Below, one piece after another: positions 1-11,800 of a DNA stretch of 64,000 nt. The number at the start of each line of letters is the position of its first letter. Position 1 is the stretch's first letter. A program made the translations under genes and the position numbers. The DNA lies in assembly GCF_000972845.2 (NCBI RefSeq), contig NC_040032.1:7146394-7210393 (forward strand), given 5' to 3'. Under the pieces are notes generated by a model. The model was not told where the DNA came from and ran no database searches. It was given only the letters and a program-made list of their open reading frames with translations. The stretch comes from Larimichthys crocea (taxonomy: Eukaryota; Chordata; Actinopteri; Sciaenidae).

Positions 1-1463
1 GCCCCGTCCAAACAAACCAGGTTGCAGTGTTACAGTACGTGACTTGACTCTGATCTGAATTGTAGAACAGAGACAAATGGAATTTGCTAATTTGATAACT
101 TCACTGAAAATTTGGATAATTTTTATAGCGTATTCAGACTGACGACTCAAAAGCTAAAAATACAGATAATTGTAACATAATAAAGTTGAAAAAAATTATC
201 GCGGCCAATCTCCGTCCAAGCATGTAAAGAGGAAGGCTATTAAAGACGGGGTAGTGAAAATGTAACAGATATTATTATGTACGAGCAGAGGTTCTTCATT
301 GTTCTGCTGACCTTTTTATGATTTCAATTATGTCTGCACTCTTTTTTTTTTTACTGGCAGCTTTTCTGTACGTATAATCGACCTTTTGTCCTATTTTCAT
401 GTATTGTACTATGGAGATGTCATTACTAGACTTTTTAAAAACTTTTAAAAGAGATGCACAAGAAATCCTGTTTCATGAAAAGTAAAGCAATGACATATAC
501 TGGATAAATAAGTAAGAAATAATAGATTATATAAGACTTTGAGGAAATACATGTTACAGCAGCACAGTTACAGGTTAAGTGTTATGTGTAAATGTCCCCT
601 CCCCTTGCCCGCGCGTGTGTTTTGCTGGGCGTGGCCTCTGGTTCTTCCTCTCACCTGGGGCCCATGTACAAAGCTTGCGTACGCACAAAAAAGTGGCGTA
701 GGTCCTTTCCACGCTCACGTTCAGATGTATCAAACGTGAAAGATCCTAGAAACGTGCGTGCCCCACGCCAACTTTCATAGCTGTCCTACGCATGTTTCTA
801 CAGCTATTGTTCCTTAGAGGTGATGCTGGGAAACTGTTAATAATGTGAAAACATTAGTCATCAGAGTGATGTGCACATCAGAGACACACTTATGAACAAT
901 TAACAATTAACAAGAACATTTGAGGTATTAGTACTAGTATTTCTACTTTATATTACTTAATACCTCTCCACAACAACTCCATATTAAACAGTACAGATTT
1001 TACATATAAAACATATGTAATTAAGATACAGTAAAACATATAATGTAATATCACTTATATAATATGGTGTATTATGAGTACTTTTATTGAGTATTTATGC
1101 AAGCTACACAGACAGAGTTCCCTATAGAAATGGGTTGCAATTACAGAAGGCTAGCATCAACAGCACAGGCACCAGAGAAACAAGCAAAAACCACAACAGT
1201 GGTTAGTACAGAATACAAATGTTTATTATATGCTGCCTAAAGTGATGCAATTATGATTGCTGTTCATCCCCCACCCTTAAATCTTGAGTTAATAAATTAT
1301 GTCTATAACACAACAGTGGTGAAGATGCCATTAAATATATTGTAATTGTAATTGATTTAAATAGTCATATATTCTTGTACTTTAGCTGCATTGTTGTAAC
1401 ACAACAGGACATATAAATATATACATATATACACACTTGTGAGTGTAACGGGTGTTACATCAG
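1..1463. other. Intergenic, AT-rich, no gene seen
   Basis: No exon-like coding segment was found on either strand. The only recognisable content is a GC-richer stretch at about 590-830, with GCGTACGCAC and ACGCATGTTTCT motifs, which resembles a dispersed teleost repeat and is listed separately. The rest is AT-rich, with short direct repeats such as ACAACAGTGG around 1195 and 1310. The last few hundred bases may be 3' UTR of the minus-strand lectin locus. Confidence 0.6.
590..830. repeat. Candidate dispersed teleost repeat
   Basis: This island is clearly richer in GC than its surroundings. It contains AAAGCTTGCGTACGCACAAA, then 'CCTTTCCACGCTCACGTT', then 'CCCCACGCC' and 'CCTACGCATGTTTCTACAG'. 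I recall similar GTACGCAC/CACGCTCACGTT words as an interspersed repeat in other fish sequences. No clear terminal inverted repeats or target duplication could be defined, so the class is unassigned. Confidence 0.35.
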
Positions 1464-3145
1464 TCAGCCCAAAATGAGAGCTGTGGTCTCACAAATGTAG
1501 TGCCGTCTGTCTTCACAAACACTGTCATCCCAGGAGTTCAACCAGTCTTCCGCTCCAATGCGTGTTGGTGGAACAATGGCAACACAGTCCTGTCCTTTCA
1601 AGTCCCAGTTGTCCATAGCGTTATTTGGCTCCTGATCCATCCAATAAATGACATTCCACTGATCGTGTCGCCATTGACCCAGTAGAAGGTGCCCTCCTGG
1701 ACCATATCTTGCAATCCAATCCATGCTGAATGAAATCTTCACTAGGATTCTGCTGTACATACTGAAAAGTCATGTTGGTCAAAATGCCTGGTCTTCTTTA
1801 TTCCAAACCAGCCAGGTCACCCCCATAGTCAAGACACTCTATGCGAGCATTTTCCACTCTTTGGTTTTGGGACAGGATGAAGCAGCGTGAAGCGTGCTCA
1901 GTCCAGCCAGGCGGGCAGTGTGAACACTGCAGGGTGTCTCTGTTGCAGAATCTCCAAAGGAGCCCATTTTGGTCGAGAACAGGATTGAAAGTGGTGTTCA
2001 TTAGCTGCTTTCAGCTGCATGGAGTTTTAGCTGTTCATTCAATAACAGCTGGTGCAACTGTTTACTTTCTGCGCCTTGGAGGGTGATATCTTCAGTGATT
2101 CGTTCAGATGGAGGTTAAGTTTGTTCTTCTCTTCCTTTATGAGGTTAAAGTTTTCCAGAGTTGAATTTAGAAACATGTTAAGCTTTTGGTTCTCCACACC
2201 AGTTGTCTCTTTTCTTGAATCGCGTCTCCAAGTGCAGGTTCAGTTGGGTATTTCTTGATGTTTTGTCAAGAGCAGGTTCAGTTGTGTATTTTCTTGTGAT
2301 GTTTTGTTTCAAGGCAGGTTCAGTTGTGTATTTCTTGTGATGTTTTGTTCAAGTGCAGTTTCAGTTGTGTATTTCTTGTGATGTTTTGTCAAGAGCAGGT
2401 TCAGTGTGTATTTTCTTGTGATGTTTTGTTACAGAGCAGGTTCAGCGTGATTTTCACAGACACAGGTGAAGTTATCCAGTGTTGCAGTTAAGTGCAGCTT
2501 CAGTTGTTTTGTCCTCAGTACCCAGAAGGGTGAGGTTTCATAGGTGGAATTCAGAAGCGTTTCAGCTGAATGTTTTCCATTTTAAACTGTTTCCATTCCA
2601 TGCTGTCCCTCTGACATATGTTGTAATTTGCAATCAGAAATTGCTGTTTATTGAAGAGGGCACTGGTCACCCACACAAAAGCACTATCAAAATCCCGATT
2701 AAAATAGCTTGCCAATTGGATTGCAGTTTTTATCAAGATGTTAATGTCCCTTCTGTGCCCTTATAGCTTCATCTTCTATGCCGTTATATTACAACTTCTG
2801 TGCTGTGATGTTTTCTGAGTCCTCACAGGATTTTCAAGTGGGAAACGCCAAACAAAAGAAGACGATCAAGTGATGTCTTAAAGCACAATGACAGGAAAAA
2901 AACACATTACAATTGCAGACTGACCTTTATGATTCAAGGCAAAATTGTACATATGATATTTTCATCATTATCAAATAGGTAGAAATTGGCCCTGAAATAA
3001 AAACATCCTTACAAAAGTCTTTTAGCATGTCGAAGAGGAGATTAAAATCATTTAGTCGTTTTGTCTACGTTAACTACTTAACAAACGGAAACTTTAGCTC
3101 CTGATTTATCACCTACCTGTCTTGGACTCCCTCGGTGTCAGTCAT
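1464..3145 (-). pseudogene. C-type lectin receptor-like gene with multiple frame breaks
   Basis: Minus-strand locus for a type II C-type lectin-like receptor. A candidate first coding exon runs from an ATG at 3145 to a GTAGGT donor at 3116-3111 (MTDTEGVQD). The stalk is a coiled-coil repeat (2235-2477). The carbohydrate-recognition domain (CRD) follows at 2001-1464: CPPGWTEHASRCF opens it, GGDLAGLE follows, then EPNNAMDNWDLKGQDCVAI and WDDSVCEDRRHYICE before the stop. EPN is the family's mannose-type Ca2+-binding triplet, and WDD stands where WND is usual. The CRD is broken by at least four single-base slips, near 1797, 1782, 1734 and 1656, each in a short homopolymer. The right residues (KEDQAF, WIGLQD, FYWVNG) appear piecewise in different frames. 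The stalk also changes frame. The transmembrane segment was not located with confidence. The locus is either a young pseudogene or an intact gene with assembly indels. The CD209-like receptor family is the closest guess. Confidence 0.7.
2235..2477 (-). repeat. 42-bp minisatellite encoding a lectin stalk coiled coil
   Basis: Units begin with CAG(G/T)TTCAG at 2235, 2273, 2315, 2356, 2396 and 2437, a spacing of 38, 42, 41, 40 and 41 bases. On the minus strand each unit reads approximately as CTGAACCTGCTCTTG followed by ACAAAACATCACAAGAAAT. That gives Leu/Asn/Lys/Gln/Glu/Ile-rich heptads such as LNKTSQEIHN. The nominal 42 bp is 14 residues, or two heptads, as expected of a coiled-coil neck. The departures from 42 are one-base changes (four in one unit) that break the frame. 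Confidence 0.75.
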
Positions 3146-3261
3146 GTCTGTCTCTGGGTTTCCTCTTCAACTTTAAGTGTCTCCTAAAAAAGCAGCTCAG
3201 GGCCGTGTTGTGGCAATTTGTTATTTTTTTAATCTGGACCAAACTTTTAACATGGTAACGG

Positions 3262-3660
3262 GTGATTTTCGCTCTCGGGTTACCACGGCAACGGGGTTGT
3301 GCTGACTATAACAGGGCCTTTTGTGAGTTTGATAGAAAACAAAATTCAAAAAAGAACAAAATTCACAGAGAAACATCCCACGGTTCTGATCGGGCCAACG
3401 TCTGCCATAGTACCCGTCGTACCTGCCTTTTTAAATCAAAACTTAAGACACACTTTTTTAGATTAGCGTTTTATTCTGACTACTGTAGGTACACATGTTT
3501 TTTTTTTGTATTTTAATTGTATTTTCATTTGACTGTATTTATCTATCTTTGTACCTGTTATGTTTTTGTTTCTATGGCTTTGTTGTAAAGCACTTTGGGT
3601 ACCATCCGGCTATTGTAAAGGGCTATACAAATAAACCTGATTTGATTTGATTTGATTTGT
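3262..3660 (+). mobile_element. LINE-type 3' end with (TTGAT)n tail
   Basis: The segment ends in TTGTAAAGCACTTTGGGTACC, GGGCTATACAAATAAA and then (TTGAT)n at about 3638-3660, the usual 3' tail of L2-like teleost LINEs and their short derivatives. Just upstream, one frame gives LFKSKLKTHFFRLAFYSDYC, which resembles the last residues of the reverse-transcriptase ORF of such elements. The element is truncated at the 5' side, and the clade is not assigned with certainty. The same tail occurs in the opposite orientation at 11328-11360. Confidence 0.65.
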
Positions 3661-3899
3661 CGTATGCGCTTAGTGATGTCCAGAACAACGTTAAAAAAAA
3701 TTCAATCTACGCATGCGCACAGCGCTAGAGATTCGCTGATCGCCAGTTCGAGTCCAGCGAGGCTCGCAGTGACATGCACTTGACTTCCAGCGTTCAATTC
3801 ACTAGTAAAGGTTGTCGGGTACTGATGCCAGTCACCTTGAAAAATATTATCAAGAGGCAGGGGACTGTCAGTAAAGTGCTCCAGCCAACATTCAGTCAG

Positions 3900-4150
3900 T
3901 TGGTTTCCTCTGCCTCCATAAGCCTTTGGAAGAAGCTCACCACTGTCTTTGCGTGTTCTTACTGTGTCTGTGTGAGTTCCCCCTGCAGTCCAAAGACATG
4001 CAAGGTAATTGGGGACTCCAAAAATTATCCATAGATGTGATGAACTGGCGGTTTGTCCAGGGTGTACCCTGCCTCTCACTCAAAGCCAGTTGGGATAGGC
4101 TGCAGCCCCTTGCAACAAGGATAAGCTGCAGAAAATGGATGAATATATAA
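3900..4150 (+). repeat. Teleost interspersed repeat, 3' part
   Basis: The order of words is diagnostic by memory: CAGTCCAAAGACATGCAAGG, GGGGACTCCAAA, GATGAACTGGCGGTTTGTCC, AGGGTGTACCCTGCCTCTCA, GGGATAGGCTGCAGCCCC, AAGGATAAGC and AAAATGGATGAAT. This is the common fish repeat that ends in (GGAT)n. Related fragments lie at 14690-14880 (reverse), 41626-41705 and 49480-49612. Confidence 0.7.
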
Positions 4151-7100
4151 ATATAATCATCTAATTATGTTTGTTGCATAGAAATATTATGTACTAAGTA
4201 AAAAAATGCAAACTAGAACAGTGATATATATATTACTACTTCAACTACTACTACAACTACTCCCAAAATGCATATTTAATGTAATACTAAAAATACATTA
4301 ATGTCACCAGACTTATATTGGATGGGGATAATTATTTATTGAGTAGATGCAGTTACTAAATTTGACAAGATGCCATATGGTATGTTCTCTGTAGTCAGAA
4401 ATTGGCATGGAGTGTGTTACTGGCTTCCCACAACAAAGTAGGTAATCATGTCACGGCATCAGCGGAGAAGGAAGACTGGAGGCTGCAGTTAGAAAAGACA
4501 GACAGAGAAACAGAGGCAGAGTGGAAGAGTTTAACGGGTTTACATTTATATGAATTTACATGTATGTATTTCATGGTTAGATCCCTTTGTTTGTCTTTGT
4601 CAGGTTTCTAATGAACGGCAGACAGATGTTGTCAGTGTACATCAGTGAAACATTTGTGAGACAAATGTTCCCAACCAGACGGCGAGTAATATTTATTTTG
4701 TGCTGTCCACAAGATAGAGCATCTATTGTGGGAGTAATGCATTGCTAACATTTCTTCCCTTATTGTCCCTGAGCAATGTGTGGGGAGAACTTCAAAACAA
4801 GACATTTTGTTTTAATGGCCACTGACGGTATCTGCCTCTAACTGCACACCCATGACAGAGGTGCCATCTATCAGAACTGGCAGGGTGGATAAATACATCT
4901 GTCACTATTTTTCTGTGGAACAGACCACGTGATTGTGTCTCTATTAGTCACAGTTTTCGTCACTCTATCACAGGAGGTGCTAGTAGTTATTACTGCTACA
5001 AAACATTACTGAGGGATATTTGCAAAAAGGTTTGGAAGCAATAATGTGTCACTGATGATATCCATCCATATGTGGATGCAAAGTTATTTAAGCATTTGAA
5101 AAACAAAACAATCGCACCTCAATGTTTTCCCACTTGTTCTTTGCTTATGGAATTTTTGTTTATATTGACTTAAAAGTTGAGCTTCACCGATTTCCGAATT
5201 CCTGACCTTGGAAAATGCAGCGGACAAAACCTCTCCAGGTGCATTTAATAGCTATGCTGGTGCTTTTGATCATATCACATGATCTGTCAGATTGATCGTC
5301 TGTTTTTAAGGTCAAGAAAACAGGTAAGAAAGGTAGAAAACCGCTGTCTTTACTCAAACCCACAACCACATTCTGTGCATATGTGTAAAATGGGTTGTGT
5401 TTCAGTTGTATAGGAATCTGACGTGTGCGTCTGCAGACGGTATCATGTGGTGTCATTGACTGAAACTATAGAGGCGATATCATCCAGCATGCAACTTGTG
5501 GCTCGTGTCCTTTCGATTTTTTGAAGGAGACCAGCTGAGTGCAGGAAATAGCTAAATAGATTTTCCCTCACCATCACCATTTACTTAAACTGTAAATTTA
5601 TGCTACAGAAGCCTGCAACAGATGTGCTGTGTTGTTTGAGAAAAATTGAGGTTAGATAATTAAACTGTGAAATTTACTTACATTTTTGTGTCTCCCTTTT
5701 AATCTCACTGTGGATTGTAAACCTCAATGCTGTATAGAGATGTAGATGAAGATGTTTGTCTAATTGATACGAAGAGAATGACTTTAATTAAATAGGGTGA
5801 CTTCTTTTTCAGCATGGACACTAACACAGAGTTATAATAAAGAGTCTCTAGAGGAGAGTGGTGATGCACATAAACAGTTTATAGACCATTAGGAGCTTGA
5901 TGATGGTTATTTTGGTCCATTAAATGTTTGCCCATGTGTATATGCAGGGAAAAAGTCAAAGCTGACTCTGTTGTGATTTAATGCCACTGTCCCTTGTACC
6001 ATCCCACATTAGCACTCATTGCCACAGTCATGCTGTTAATGTCTAACTGTTTTACAAGCACAAAATGTCCTGATGGGAATAAACGGGTCCTGGGGCGCCC
6101 ACATTGCCCATAGCTAGGACCGGCCCTGCATTAAAGGAACAAATCATCATCAGGACAGTGGAAGATGGCCATCAGTTCATGGCTGAAGTTGTACTAGACT
6201 GCACGTCCTTGTAATACACAATAAGTCCAGTAGATGGTGCTACACGTACACTTTTGTCTCCATGTCTGGATGTCTGCTCTTGTGTCTAGAAAGCATGGTC
6301 CAGCAGGCAAGTCAGAATATGTGTGTATGAAAACCTCTCACTCCCTCGAGGAATCCACACAAGGAGTGAATTAAACAGAGCACACCTGTATTTTTTTCAA
6401 ATAAAATCTGATACTAGCAACACAAACTAGTCCCATCAACACCTCTGACACAGACTAGAAGATAACAAACTTGAAGCAAGATTTGATGTTACTGTCAGGT
6501 GTTTCTGTAAATGTTTTCACCTCCTGCAGGTTCACAGTATAGAAAAACATATGATATGATCATTACAGGCCATATTAATCTGACCTGAAGCCAGATACAG
6601 GAAGAAAAATCTGTCTCCAACTGTTGCCCCTCCCTGCAGGTGTCCTCCTGAGCGATGATGAACACCATGTTAATTAGGGCAGTGAACACCTCAGTGAACG
6701 TGTGTGTGTGTGGTGGAGGGGAATGCGTCTTTGTTTGCCAATGGTATAGTACAACTTTCTATTGCTGGCAGAACTCCAAGTTCTGCAACAACCAACAACA
6801 CAGTGCAAAGGAATGGGTGTAGCTAGATGGTGGTGCCCACATTCACATGCACAGACACAATGCATGCGGCAAGTGTGTCTCAGTGCATGTGGAGTTAAGG
6901 AATTGTGGTGAGCAACGCATGGCGCAAACATTTTGGTCCTTTGCGCACAATTCTTACCCAAGTGACAGTAAAAAATGAAGACTCAAGCAGCGAGAAGTCA
7001 TGTTGCAGAAACAGTCTATATGTCGTGACAATGTTGCTGTCTCGCTGTCCAGGCAACAAACATGCCATATTCTTTGTTCGTGGCCGCGCACAACCTGAAC

Positions 7101-7400
7101 GCACCATGCGAAACGGCTGTGCATCGGTGGTACCGGGTGGAGTTATCCTCCTTGTTCTCACATGTGCTCCGCCCGCCTGCTCTGATTGGATTGAAAATTA
7201 CCCCAGCTACCACAGTGTGTGTGTGCCTGTGTGTGTGCTTGTGTGTTTTTCAGCAGAAGGAACGCCCACTCAGAGGAGCCGGGAAAAGTGGCTTCAAACT
7301 GAAAAGCACGCTGGCTGCACGCATTCAGGAGACGCTCATGTACGGAGAAGGGACGCTGAGAGATAGTCTACCTCTGACTGAGCCACAGTGTGTGTGTTGT
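4151..7400. other. Intergenic upstream of hunk, no gene seen
   Basis: No exon with splice signals and family similarity was recognised on either strand. Open frames here are short and have no coding-like composition. GT-rich microsatellite-like stretches occur around 6690-6710 and 7215-7250. The stretch from about 7400 to 7738 is probably the hunk 5' UTR and core promoter. It has no TATA box that I could identify. Confidence 0.6.
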
Positions 7401-7738
7401 TGTTGTTGTATTAAGACGGGTTGCGTCAGTTAGTAACTTTGCATTGGTTGAGTTTGGCTTTTTTTCTTTCTGTGTCATTCCAATCTAAGCTGATCCTCTC
7501 ACTCATCAAGTCTCGGAACCTGCTGAGTGCGCTCACTGGATGCTTTGGGCGAACAGGTGGCGCAAGCTCCGGTTCTCTTAATTTGCTATTAGGGCCGAGA
7601 CGCAGACAGAGCGGAGTGTTTATTCTCTCCTACCGGACGCTAAGCATTTAATACCTGGCTTTAAGCTGGGCCGAGGGACGAGCTGCGTAAGTCTTCACCC
7701 TCCCTTGTTAAAAGGAGTTATTTGACAAGGGAGCTGTG

Positions 7739-8860
7739 ATGCCAGTTGCCGACAGCGACATGGTAGTGGACAACAGCCACGGGTTACACGAGGGGAAAAC
7801 CCCAAACGATGGCATCCTCCCGGCCTCCTTATGCAGTCCCGCAGCGGACATCCTCAAGAACTTTTACCACACCAAACGGGTCGGGAACTATCTGATTGGG
7901 AGGAAACTGGGAGAGGGGTCGTTCGCCAAAGTTAGAGAAGGTCTCCACGCCTTGACTGGGGAGAAGGTAAGCGGACTGTCAGAGTGGAAAGTGCAACAGT
8001 GCATGGTGAAAATGTGTGTTCTTGACATGATTTTAAATTCATCTTGTGATCAGATTTATTCAGTTGATTAGAGATTTCTCGCACAATTTCTAGTCTGTTC
8101 TGACTGTCACTGTAACATCTAAAAATATGAGTGGCATGCAGCAGAGGGGTCTGATGTGGTTTTAGATTTCATTTCAGAGTCAGCTGTCACTTGCCTGCAT
8201 GTGAACCACAGATAACTCTTCCCTATTTATCCATACTGTACATGCTGATTTTGCACCATGGCGGTCTAATCAGAGTGATCAGCCCTGTTTGCAAAGGGAA
8301 GCTTTAAGTGAGCTCATGTGGGCACCAGCAGCTGCTGGACGCGCAGCTGGACTTGGTTTTCCAGCCAAAACTCCAGTGACAATATTTACTTTTAGTGTTT
8401 GTGCGTTTGCGTGAGAGAGAGAGAGTCTTTTTCTCAACATGTGTTGGATGGGTATTTATTTGTCTGAACCCTCCTGCTTTGTTTCTCCTGGCTTGGCTGG
8501 TGAGCTCACCGCTCCTGGGCGCGCAAGCCTGTGATAGGGACAGAGGGGGAAATTGACCGGCCTATGAGAGGACAGAGCTGCTACTTGCATATGAAATCGT
8601 GTCTTTGATAAATGGGCTTCGGGTTCATTATGATTCCGCCAGCGCAGTGGCTTTGATGGGCTACCATTGGCCACTGGTTGCCTTTGTCTCTGTGTCTGTT
8701 TTTTTTTTTTTTGGAGGAGCATTTGGATATTGAAAAACAAGTAGCACCCCTCCTTTTCCTCATGTGTACCTACATGTAAATCCATGTCTGGTTTGTACAT
8801 GTGTAAAAACACAATGTGTGCCATTTAAATTGGATAATTTGCATATTAAGGATTATCTCA

Positions 8861-8894
<34 letters not shown>

Positions 8895-11800
8895 ACACAC
8901 CACAACACCACACATCTTCCCATTCTGTTGCTGGAGAAAAGAAAGCACTCCTCTCCTCTCCTCTCCTCTTCCCTCACTCTCTTTGTTGAGGATGATGCAA
9001 ACACTGGCAATCGGCAAACCAAGCACATCACATGCCCTCCCTTTTCCTTTCCTCTCACTCACTCTCATTCACTAGAATACAGGGATCCAAAAGACGCTTG
9101 GAGGGGAGCGGAGGGCAATGAGTTTATTCAAGCAAAAGGGTAGTCAGAGGGGGGAAAGGAATACAGGACTCCCACATCTTTATTTATTTTTTTTATTTTT
9201 TTGCATCACTAGTTGTCAGTGTGGACAATGAAAGGATGTGTGTTTTTAAAGGCAGGGGGTATGAAAGTGAGGAGAGGTGAGGGATGGTGTTGTCATGGTC
9301 AGGGGGGCTGCTGAGGTCATATGCATGTGTTTTTGAAGTCTGTAACCCACTTTCCCCTCCATACTCCACCCACCTCCCTCTGTTTCTGTCTGAGGGGTGC
9401 CTGATAAACAACTGAATCCCCCAGAAGCCCCCTGGCTGGGCACACCCCTCCCCCGCTTATATACCCCCCCCCCTCCTCCTCCTCCTCATCTCCTCATATA
9501 GACTAGCCTACTGTAAATACAGTGCCCCACCCCCCTCCATACATACCCCACACCCCTTCTCTTATCTGCCCTGCCTGGCGTAAACACGGGTCGTCTATTA
9601 CTGCACTGTGACAGCTCAACACACACACACAGACACACACACACACACACGCACAGGCACATAGTGCCAGGTTTAATTAGCAGCCGTAAAAAAGGTTTTT
9701 AGAGGTGAATCAATTATGAAAGATGAAAGGACGAGAAGTGAAAAAGAAAGACAAGCTGAAGGACAGAAGAAAGAGAGACACACACACCCACACCCACACA
9801 CACACACACACAGACGACCACACTGGCCATTTCATTAATGGATATGGTGATTAGTTTCATTGGTCGTGCCTTTCCATGTCTGTGGGCTCTCCTTGAGATG
9901 ATTTGCCGTCATTGGTAGCCATGCTCTTGAACTCAAGTCTAGACGGGCTACAAGGAGACCCGGGCAATGGATGAAATAGAGTAGATGGGTACGTTATTGA
10001 ATGTAATTAGCTACAGAGGGAAGCAAAGTGTTTCTCATAAAGGTAAAAGGACATGTTCTGAGGCTTTTTATGAGGAGAGACCTCCAATGAAACTACAAGG
10101 GCACAGAGAACATAGACAGAAGATGTTGGGATGAGCAATTAGAGAAAAGCAAACAGCTTTACACGTCTAACTGGGAATCTCCTCACTGTGTTGGATCTTT
10201 TACTCTTCCTCAGTCCTGCTTCTACATTTGTTGCCGCTCCTCATGTGTGTTTAGCTGCAGCTGAACTCTGTGGCAAATGGGGGAATATTAAATGTCCATT
10301 TGGCCTCGGCACCTTCCCTAGCAGATAGGGTAACATTTGCTTTTCCCCCAGTTTATGATGGTTCAGTAACCCCTCCAACACACACACACTCACACTCACA
10401 CTCATATACACACCTCCCCCCTCTTGCAGCCCCAGGGCCCTATAACGCCTGGGTTGCCCCACATTGGGAGCAGCTGTGACGGAGAGGTCAGTGTCGAGTT
10501 ATATATCCTGGAATGAAGCCTGAGTAGCTCATCACCTGTTACACCACAACTCTCCGAAAAACTCTCTCGCAGGCAAGAGCCAAACTTTACTTAGTGCTCT
10601 TGTCTAAAACACCATCCTCACCTCTCCTGTTTCAACACCTCCAGGTGGCGGTGAAGGTTATCGACAAGCGGAAGGCCAAGAAGGATTCGTATGTGACCAA
10701 GAACCTGCGGAGGGAGGGCCACATCCAACAGATGATCCGCCACCCCAACATCACGCAACTGCTCGACATCCTGGAGACGGAGAACAGCTACTACCTGGTG
10801 ATGGAGCTGTGTCCCGGTGGCAACCTCATGAACCGCATCTACGATAAGAAACGCCTGGATGAGAGGGAGACCCAGAAATACATCCGGCAGTTGGTGCTGG
10901 CCGTTGAGCACCTGCACAGGGCGGGTGTGGTGCACAGGTAATAAAAAATATATATAGCCTACATATATTAATATGTCAGGAAATATAAACAGTCCATATC
11001 TGTTTATGGGTTAAAGCTGACTTTAAGATCTCGCAGACATGATCCTCTTTATCAAAGTGTGGGTTAAGTCCCTATTGTGCACATTACTGTTAATCCACAA
11101 GTACCCATATGTGTCTGCACCATAACTGTGCTGCAAAGCTTTAAGAGGTTTCCAAGAAACCTTCTAAGAACTTTAATAAATCCGACTTAAAAAAAAAGAA
11201 AAAAGACTCATAAAACAGCTGAATTTTTTTAATAATTCCAGTGCATTTCTCGCACAAACAGATGAAATGTTTTGATTTGATTTGGGGAATAATAGGACAC
11301 ATAACTGCATTTCTAAATCAGATTTCAAATCAAATCAAATCAAATCAATTTTATTTGTATAGCCCAAAGTCACAAAGTACATTTGCCTCAGAGGGCTTTA
11401 CAATCTGTACTGTACAGGGAGTGACACCCTCTGTCCTTAGACCCTCGGTTCGAGTGAGGAAAAACTTGCCCACAAAAAACCTTTAACAGGGAAAAAATGT
11501 GGAAGAAACCTCAGGAAGAGCCACAGAGGAGGGATCCCTCTATCCAGGACGGACAGACGTGCAATGGATGTCACGTGTACAGGACAGATCAACACAAACA
11601 TATTGTATAATTACAATGACTGACAAAATGACAATGAATTTCAGAGAGAAATTTCACAGAGCTCTTCCCGGGAACATTCGATTCTTTGTCGCTGAGAGCC
11701 TGGGAACTAAATTAGATGGCCCATGTAGATAACTGTATAACAGGATTTCTCAGACTTGAAGAGGGATCTGGAGGCACACAATAGACCCTGAAAATCAGCC

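Noticed and set aside
6905..7366. 153-residue plus-strand frame just upstream of hunk
   Set aside because: It has low-complexity Val/Cys runs from GT repeats, no recognisable domain and no consistent splice links. It overlaps other frames equally long and is more likely promoter/5' flank.
7736..7738. Start of hunk one codon earlier
   Set aside because: The codon at 7736 is GTG; the ATG at 7739 is the natural eukaryotic start.
8764..9075. Open frame with a poly-proline run
   Set aside because: It is produced by the poly-C tract and CA/CT-rich sequence of hunk intron 1; the antisense poly-Gly frames are the same artefact.
10618..10935. 105-residue minus-strand frame
   Set aside because: It lies antisense to hunk exon 2, whose plus-strand translation is clearly a kinase domain.
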